Positions 6,311-10,332 of a stretch of 10,332 nucleotides of DNA are shown in pieces. This DNA comes from Zygnema cylindricum (Eukaryota > Streptophyta > Zygnematophyceae > Zygnematales > Zygnemataceae), in assembly GCA_037447655.1 (NCBI GenBank), contig JBBHKE010000919.1:1-10332 (forward strand). The letters run 5' to 3'. Within the stretch, counting starts at the first letter, position 1. Every line of letters begins with the position of its first letter. The notes beneath the pieces were generated by a model, which saw only the letters and a program-made list of their open reading frames with translations, had not been told where the DNA came from and made no database searches. Both the position numbers and the translations under genes were made by a program.

Positions 6311-6620
6311 TTTTTTTTTGCATTGGTTAAAACTTGTTCATGAGACAGGGAGGGAGAGAAAGGGAGAGGGAGATTTTTTAGATTGCTTGATAGTGGTTCA
6401 CGAGGGAGAGAGGGAGAGAGGGAGAGGGGATATTTTTGGATTGGTTGATAGTTGCTCATGAGGGAAAGAGAGAGGGAGAGGGAGAGGGAGAGAGAGACAG
6501 AGGGAGAGAGAGACAGAGGGAGAGAGAGGCAGGGAGGAGGAGAGGGAGAGGGAGAGGGAGAGGGAGAGGTAGAGGAGAGAGGGAATTTTTCTTGGAATGC
6601 TTTATACTCGTTCATGTTTC
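6311..6620 (+). repeat. 58-60-bp minisatellite with embedded GA tracts
   Basis: A unit of the form ATTTTT-GATTGGTTGATAGTTG-TTCATGAG followed by GGGAGA-type purine. The TTCATGAG-like anchor occurs at 6337, 6397, 6455 and, diverged, 6611. The first spacings are 60 and 58 bases. The last is 156 because the GA tract of the third unit has expanded to about 120 bases. Confidence 0.85.
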
Positions 6621-6725
6621 GTTTTTCTTTTACACGAATTTGAATGCTACAGTGACAGTCACTTCCCTCTGCTTTTTGTATTAATCATATAATCTGTCAA
6701 TTATTAAACGTTGAAGTAAACTAAA

Positions 6726-6890
6726 AAGGGAGAGAGAGGGAGAAAGAGCGAGTGGGAGGGAGAGAGGGGGAGAGAGGGAGGGCGAGAGGGGGAGAGAGGG
6801 AGAGAAGAGAAGAGAAGAGAAGAATGAAGAAACATGAAAGAAGAACAAGAAGAGAAGAGAAGGAGAGAAGAAGAGAAGAAGAGGATGTAC
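6726..6890 (+). repeat. Purine-rich GA/GAA repeat block
   Basis: GGGAGAGA repeats that pass into AGAAGAGAAG repeats, on the plus strand. It is roughly complementary to the pyrimidine block at 7052-7190, with about 160 bases of ordinary sequence between them that show no gene. Confidence 0.85.
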
Positions 6891-7051
6891 AGAAAATATT
6901 ATCGAAACAATTTTGGCTCCAATAGTAACAGGTCCTATACCTTCACTAATGAAGTTTAGAATCGTCTAAAAGAGTTCACACCTATTCATAATACCCATGA
7001 CATATTGTTGCTTGATAAGAAACAGCCTTGAGTTCCCTTGTAATTTGATGA

Positions 7052-7190
7052 ATCTTCTTCCTCCTCCTCATCTTCTCCTTCTTCTTCTTCTCTCGTCTTT
7101 CTTTGTATTTTTTTTCTTTCTTTTTTTTCTTCTTTCTTCTTCCTTCCTTCCTTTATTTCCTTCTTTCTCTTCTACTTATTCGTTTGATCA
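7052..7190 (+). repeat. Pyrimidine-rich CTT/TTC block, in the INO80C-like 3' UTR region
   Basis: CTTCTTCCTCCTCC, CTTCTTCTTCTTC and TTTCTTTC runs on the plus strand. On the minus strand it is a GA-rich stretch directly after the stop codon of the INO80C-like gene, so it is likely to be transcribed as its 3' UTR or just beyond. Confidence 0.8.
7152..7157 (-). promoter_or_regulatory. Probable poly(A) signal of the INO80C-like gene
   Basis: AATAAA on the minus strand, about 35 bases after the stop codon at 7194-7192. Position and orientation suit a short 3' UTR; there is no direct evidence of use. Confidence 0.45.
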
Positions 7191-7191
7191 T

Positions 7192-7323
7192 TTATTTGAG
7201 GACTGCCTGGGCGCTTCGTAAACTGAGGAATCCCTGGACATAGTCATCCGGGAGGCTCCTGAGTCGAGAAAATATTTCAGCATTCGCATATCGTAACTTT
7301 GTTCGTGGATCCGTGTAAGGTGC
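7192..7323 (-). CDS. INO80C: INO80C-like gene, last exon (YL1-C end)
   Basis: The minus-strand acceptor AACATTGCAG precedes 7323. It encodes APYTDPRTKLRYANAEIF, continues to SLPDDYVQGFLSLRSAQAVL and ends at TAA (7194-7192): 43 residues plus stop, phase 0 on entry. The YTDP...KLRY block is the hallmark of the YL1-C domain, and the length agrees with the human C-terminus to within a few residues. Confidence 0.92.
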   Translation of the reverse strand, partial: APYTDPRTKLRYANAEIFSRLRSLPDDYVQGFLSLRSAQAVLK

Positions 7324-8736
7324 CTGCAATGTTTTTTACCAAAGATTCTATTTAAAATCACAATGTTTATTTTCAAGACAGTGTTTATGGTGGTATGCAA
7401 CTTTATTCGTGGGTCCATATAGTGCCTGAAATGTTTTTGACCAAAGATTCAATTTAAAATCACATTTGTTGTAAGTGATGGAAAAATGTATCAGATGGAG
7501 CTCTGACCCAACGGAACTTAGTCCACATCCCCAAAGATCTACAAAATATGTTTAATACATGGGACATGAATAGACCTTATATTCACGATTCCCGACTTCC
7601 AAGAAATGAACCTCACCTCAAAACCGCTGATGTCGCAGTACTTCTTAGAAGGATACATGGAAGGTGGGGCTTCAATACTCACATCTGTCACAACACAAAG
7701 GAAAGCTTAGGACTTTTGGGCGGAAGAAGTTGAAATGCCCATTATACATATTTGCTATAACGAACATGGAAGAAAACCGTTGTTTTGTTGAAGAAGGAGT
7801 GATCAAGGGTAGACATTTTGTGACGTAGCTGATCGATCAACAACAAAAAACAAAAACACGATGACAAAAACTGAACTTGTTGGACATGCAAAACCTTTCT
7901 AAAACTCCATCGCTCTTATCAATAAATGGACATGACATAAAATGGATGTCACTGATGTCACAAGGATAAACATTTTCCTTGTTAAAGTATATTGATGTAG
8001 TTTCATTGCAAGGACATTTGGCTGTTCCACGCTTTTAAAATACTCAATCTGTAATTTTAGGGAATTATTGATCTTTACTCGTCGCAAAGGTTTTATCACT
8101 AGAATGTTTAATTGATGATCATAATCCATTCAGGCATAAGAGGGGAAAAAAGAAGTGATAACCTTTCAGAAAGGAAGGATAACCATTGAGATATTATTTA
8201 GGCGGTGGAGCCCTTTTTGAGGACTGGAACGCCCTTTCCTTCAAATGTATGGAAGAAAGAGGGAGAGGGAGGCGGAGAAATGTTCAGGAACAACACTAGG
8301 GAAAATAAAATAATAATATTTTTTTGGAAGAGAAGTTTAGGAACACACATGTAGGTTGGTCAGCTGGTAAGAGATGGTAGTTCTCAGCTTGCAATATCTG
8401 CTTTAGGTGTTTCCAATGTCGACCCCTATTTTGTCCTTTTGGATAACGCTCCTCTATTTGAGATCGTTTAAAAGGAAGTGTAGAAGGCAAAACGAGATCA
8501 GACGAGAATGAAGGCCCTTCAAAAGCTGGACGAGGTGAAGACTTTCCATTGTTAAGACTGAGTTTCTGCAAAATTACAGGAAAACAGAAAATGATTGCTT
8601 GGTGACTAGTTTGCCACTTATTATAACGTTTTACTGAACCGAGAGAAAATTTAAATCGAACGGATGAAACTGAATGTAAAAAAGTGTATGACAAGGATAA
8701 CCGGGTTCTCATAAATTTGGGGATGTTGGCGTCCAT
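7192..8736 (-). CDS. INO80C: INO80 complex subunit C homologue (Ies6-like, YL1-C domain)
   Basis: Spliced on the minus strand: 8736-8349, 7684-7617 and 7323-7192. This gives 195 residues, or 172 if a possible 69-base phase-0 intron (8634-8566) is removed; human INO80C has 192. The conserved parts in order are LPFKRSQ, RGRHWKHLKQILQAENYHL, DQPTYVSIEAPPS, KKYCDISGFEAPYTDPRTKL and SLPDDYVQGFLSLRSA, matching the human order LPFKDP, RTWKNLKQILASE, DAPPSFKPAKKYSD, NYTDPQSKLRF and RLPSDVV. From family knowledge, INO80C/Ies6 works with ARP5 in the nuclear INO80 remodeller, acting on nucleosomes in transcription, replication and repair. The start is the first in-frame ATG after an upstream stop; the N-terminus is poorly conserved and the least certain part. 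The gene converges on the coiled-coil gene. Confidence 0.88.
7389..7470 (-). pseudogene. Decayed tandem duplicate of the last INO80C exon start with its acceptor
   Basis: The segment repeats 7285-7370 at a period of about 103 bases: both contain CCAAAGATTC, ATTTAAAATCACA, an acceptor (AACATTTCAG here) and the exon start. Compared with the real exon, the copy lacks one base after GCAC, so the frame shifts; without that shift it would read HYMDPRIKLHT, clearly akin to PYTDPRTKLRY. Similarity ends after the first 30 or so exon bases. Using this acceptor would add out-of-frame residues and a stop. It lies in the intron between the last two exons. Confidence 0.85.
7617..7684 (-). CDS. INO80C: INO80C-like gene, middle exon (68 bases)
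   Basis: The acceptor TTGTGTTGTGACAG precedes 7684 and the donor GTGAGG follows 7617. The first two bases complete the Tyr codon begun in the upstream exon. It encodes VSIEAPPSMYPSKKYCDISG and then FE, the opening of the YL1-C domain including the K-K-Y-C-D-I-S-G motif. It exits in phase 0, joining the last exon without loss of frame. Confidence 0.92.
7685..8348 (-). other. Intron of the INO80C-like gene
   Basis: A 664-base intron with donor GTGTGT (weak) and acceptor GACAG. The contents are AT-rich with a short purine patch near 8250-8280. Short open frames on both strands lack splice or protein support; no further exon is required because the protein is continuous across it. Confidence 0.7.
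8349..8736 (-). CDS. INO80C: INO80C-like gene, first coding block
   Basis: The part 8565-8349 is secure: it encodes KLSLNNGKSSPRPAFEGPSF through LPFKRSQIEERYPKGQNR to GRHWKHLKQILQAENYHLL, and ends ACA-T at a GTGTGT donor, which yields Tyr after splicing. An AG acceptor (TAATTTTGCAG) sits just before 8565. The stretch 8736-8635 is open from an ATG (MDANIPKFMRTRL) and could be exon 1 ending at a weak GTAAAA donor, or the whole block could be one exon. Removing 8634-8566 keeps the frame, so sequence alone cannot decide. Confidence 0.75.
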
Positions 8737-8739
8737 TTG

Positions 8740-9246
8740 ACGACAAGTTATAAGAATAATACAAGCAAATCATCAGAAAAAAATTCCGGTCACAAGTAGT
8801 CACAGTTCTAGAACCAACCATTGTTTAAATGTACGAAAAACATTGGACAAGCATTTTACGGGCCTTCGAGGTATAATATGACCGTTTCCATTTGTAATCA
8901 CACTTTTGAAGTTCCATGCTTCTTGAACCCTGGATGAGCGAGTAATACATTTGCCCGTGATTCAAGCATATTTTCTCACATACATACACAAAATACACAT
9001 TAATCATACACATACCAAAGGCTTTCATACATCTGATAAACACAGAAAGCCTGTCTGACATTCTCACATTCATTTTTACCTTTCAACCAATCTAAACTCT
9101 ACCATTCCTGGTTTTTAGTGTGTTTGTCTCACTGCATTCGCTACAGTGCCATTGCTATTATAGATAATCGCTCTACTTCAAGTGTGTGCTTTCCTGACCC
9201 AACCCATAAATCAGTGTTAAAAACGCTATCGAAAAACATAACATAC
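8740..9246. other. No clear gene; AT-rich sequence upstream of INO80C-like start
   Basis: It contains scattered minus-strand splice-like sites (for example CTCATCCAG near 8930 and GTATGT near 9014) and short open frames without a recognisable protein. It is probably the 5' flank or a 5' UTR intron of the INO80C-like gene, but nothing in the sequence proves that. Confidence 0.35.
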
Positions 9247-9331
9247 TTTTTCAGATCGGTGGCTTTTTGACGCAGGATATTCCAAAGGCTCCCCGGGACG
9301 CTTCGGCATCGGCTCTGTTTAACTTTTCCAG
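9247..9331 (-). CDS. Candidate minus-strand exon of unknown gene
   Basis: It is bounded by acceptor ATGTTCTTTAG and donor GTATGT on the minus strand, 85 bases long and richer in GC than its surroundings. One frame reads GKVKQSRCRSVPGSLW and WNILRQKATDLKK through the donor. Another reads LEKLNRADAEASRGAFG but stops before the donor. Neither is recognised. It may be an upstream (5' UTR or N-terminal) exon of the INO80C-like gene or belong to another gene. Confidence 0.35.
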
Positions 9332-9868
9332 CTAAAGAACATGTGTTTGAAAGAAAAAAGAAGTACAGGAAGTCAGAAAACATCAGAAGGACAAGCTGAT
9401 AGACTTTCAATGTGTTTAATATGGTTTTTCTGGAGTTTTCTGGAGTTTCAGGACGTTTTGAAGATAATTTAACGATATTTGAGGATTTTCAAGGATTTTC
9501 TTGCAGCCATATGGTTTAATCGGCGACGTTTGAGCATCATAAAGTCTATTTTAAAGTCATCCTCTTATTTCAACAAAAAAAAAAAAAAAATGGTTTCAGC
9601 AAAATCCTTCTGAAAGGGCTAAATTAAACTTCATAGTCAGGTTTTTAAGCTAGCTGACGTCAACTAGAGTGATGGCATAACCAAAGTCTTTTTAAGAAGC
9701 GAGGTATTAAGGTTTTCTTATCAATTGAAAAGTTTGCCTCTCTAGATTACTCACCTTGGACTGCTTGAATTGATTAAAATAGAGGGAGAAAGGGACAGAA
9801 AGAGAAAGGAATTGCCAAATCTTGGACTTTCTTGAGGGCTATAGCACTTAACTACAGTAGTACAGTAC
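9332..9868. other. Unassigned region with one possible minus-strand splice donor
   Basis: A good donor, CCAAG|GTGAGT, lies on the minus strand with the exon edge at 9755. Just upstream on that strand is a CT tract and AATTCAAG, so the exon could be as short as 9 bases or a longer 5' UTR exon. The region also has an A16 run near 9576-9591 and a short duplication TTTTCTGGAG at about 9425-9447. No protein was recognised. Confidence 0.35.
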
Positions 9869-9880
9869 TGTTGTTGGTAG

Positions 9881-10208
9881 TGTTGGGTATCGGGTAAATT
9901 CATATCGCGATAATTTCGATATTAGATATATCGAATATCGATCGAGCAGATTTCTCGATATATCGTACCGGGACCAACATAAACCATCGCGATATATATC
10001 GCAAAAACTGGGTGTCCGTACAGTCCTAGAACGGAAAATCGTACGAAAAATCATACGGAAAATCGTACGGTAAAAAATTAATGGCTCAATATATTGGCGA
10101 TATATTGCGATAATTTGGTTTTCGATATATCGAAGAGATATATCGATTATCGGGTACCTGAAACTCGATATATATTGAATATCGGCAAAAGGTCCTCGAT
10201 ACCCAACA
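9881..10208. mobile_element. 328-bp non-autonomous TIR element rich in TATCGATA palindromes
   Basis: It has perfect 12-base terminal inverted repeats, TGTTGGGTATCG at the left and CGATACCCAACA at the right. The inside is packed with CGATAT, ATCGAT and CGCGATA motifs and two or three GTACGGAAAATC-type repeats. Target duplication is uncertain: GTAC lies just outside the right TIR and 12 bases outside the left one, and AGT also abuts both ends if one base is trimmed. Motif resemblance to hAT-type MITEs is only an impression. It has no open frame for a transposase. A relic of the same family lies at 159-235. Confidence 0.75.
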
Positions 10209-10275
10209 GTACACCGCCAATCGTTATTAGCGTGGGAGTTTGATTAGCGTATAATAATAATTACAGTGGTGTACG
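10209..10275. repeat. Sequence shared with the foldback element at 236-456
   Basis: It starts GTACACCGCCAATCGTTATTAGCGTG, matching the foldback outer arm (CTACTCC...ATCGCTATTAGTGT) and its inverted partner (GTACACCGTGAATCGCTA). In both places it directly follows the CAACA end of the TATCG-rich element. A partial inverse, GTGGTGTACG, lies at about 10266-10275. It is probably the start of a related element or one module of a larger composite repeat. Confidence 0.55.
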
Positions 10276-10332
10276 CTATTTAAGAATTTGAAAATTTTGG
10301 AAAAAATCATACATTCTAATTGTTTGATTATG

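Noticed and set aside
7188-7418. 76-codon minus-strand open frame beginning MDPRIKLHT
   Set aside because: It joins the decayed duplicate exon to the true exon in the wrong frame; the real exon starts at 7323 in another frame.
7285-7470. CRISPR-like direct repeats
   Set aside because: Only two copies, spaced as a plain tandem duplication in a eukaryotic intron; no array, leader or cas genes.
7548-7733. 61-codon plus-strand open frame with no repeats
   Set aside because: It is antisense to the INO80C middle exon, whose minus-strand translation matches the family and has correct splice sites.
1-10332. A defence island, phage or other multi-gene novel system
   Set aside because: Both genes are spliced eukaryotic genes without functional linkage, and the rest is repeat and element sequence; no viral or toxin gene is recognised.

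Overview
The window looks like nuclear DNA of a eukaryote, probably an animal or another intron-rich lineage. Its genes are split by GT-AG introns with long T-rich acceptor tracts, many exons are tiny, and there are tRNA-derived short repeats, TIR/foldback elements and hundreds of bases of CT/GA simple repeat. The species cannot be named from the sequence. Nothing bacterial (operons, Shine-Dalgarno sites, CRISPR) is seen.

Left edge (1-900): repeat territory. It holds a 62-bp tandem pair, a relic of a TATCG-rich element, a 220-bp foldback element with outer and inner inverted arms, a block of 12 GTAC palindromes in about 100 bp, and a pyrimidine tract leading into the first exon.

Plus-strand gene (905 to 4543 or 5065): an unrecognised coiled-coil protein rebuilt from eight or nine exons (905-985, 2020-2106, 2854-3342, 3476-3508, 3579-3849, 4017-4126, 4306-4352, 4483-4543 or 4483-4501 plus 4901-5065). 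The frame stays open across every junction, giving 392 or 433 codons before a stop; the 5' end is not found. The two long introns hold CT-rich repeat and a minus-strand tRNA-like SINE head; a second, degenerate SINE end lies downstream at 5263-5300.

Intergenic region (5066-7190): dominated by a 545-bp polypurine tract with a 48/26-bp minisatellite, a separate 58-60-bp minisatellite with GA tracts growing inside each unit, and facing purine-rich and pyrimidine-rich blocks.

Minus-strand gene (8736 to 7192): a homologue of INO80C/Ies6, the small YL1-C-domain subunit of the INO80 chromatin remodeller, on three confident coding blocks. It converges on the coiled-coil gene. The intron before its last exon carries a tandem, decayed duplicate of the start of that exon with its own splice acceptor.

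Right edge (8740-10332): mostly unassigned sequence with one or two possible minus-strand exons that could be 5' exons of the INO80C gene or another gene. It ends in a 328-bp TIR element full of TATCGATA-type palindromes, followed by a sequence that also follows the element relic at the left edge, so both ends of the window carry the same composite repeat.

The two genes show no functional link beyond convergent arrangement. I found no convincing new multi-gene system; the most interesting points are the INO80C exon duplication, the repeated composite element and the micro-exon structure of the coiled-coil gene.
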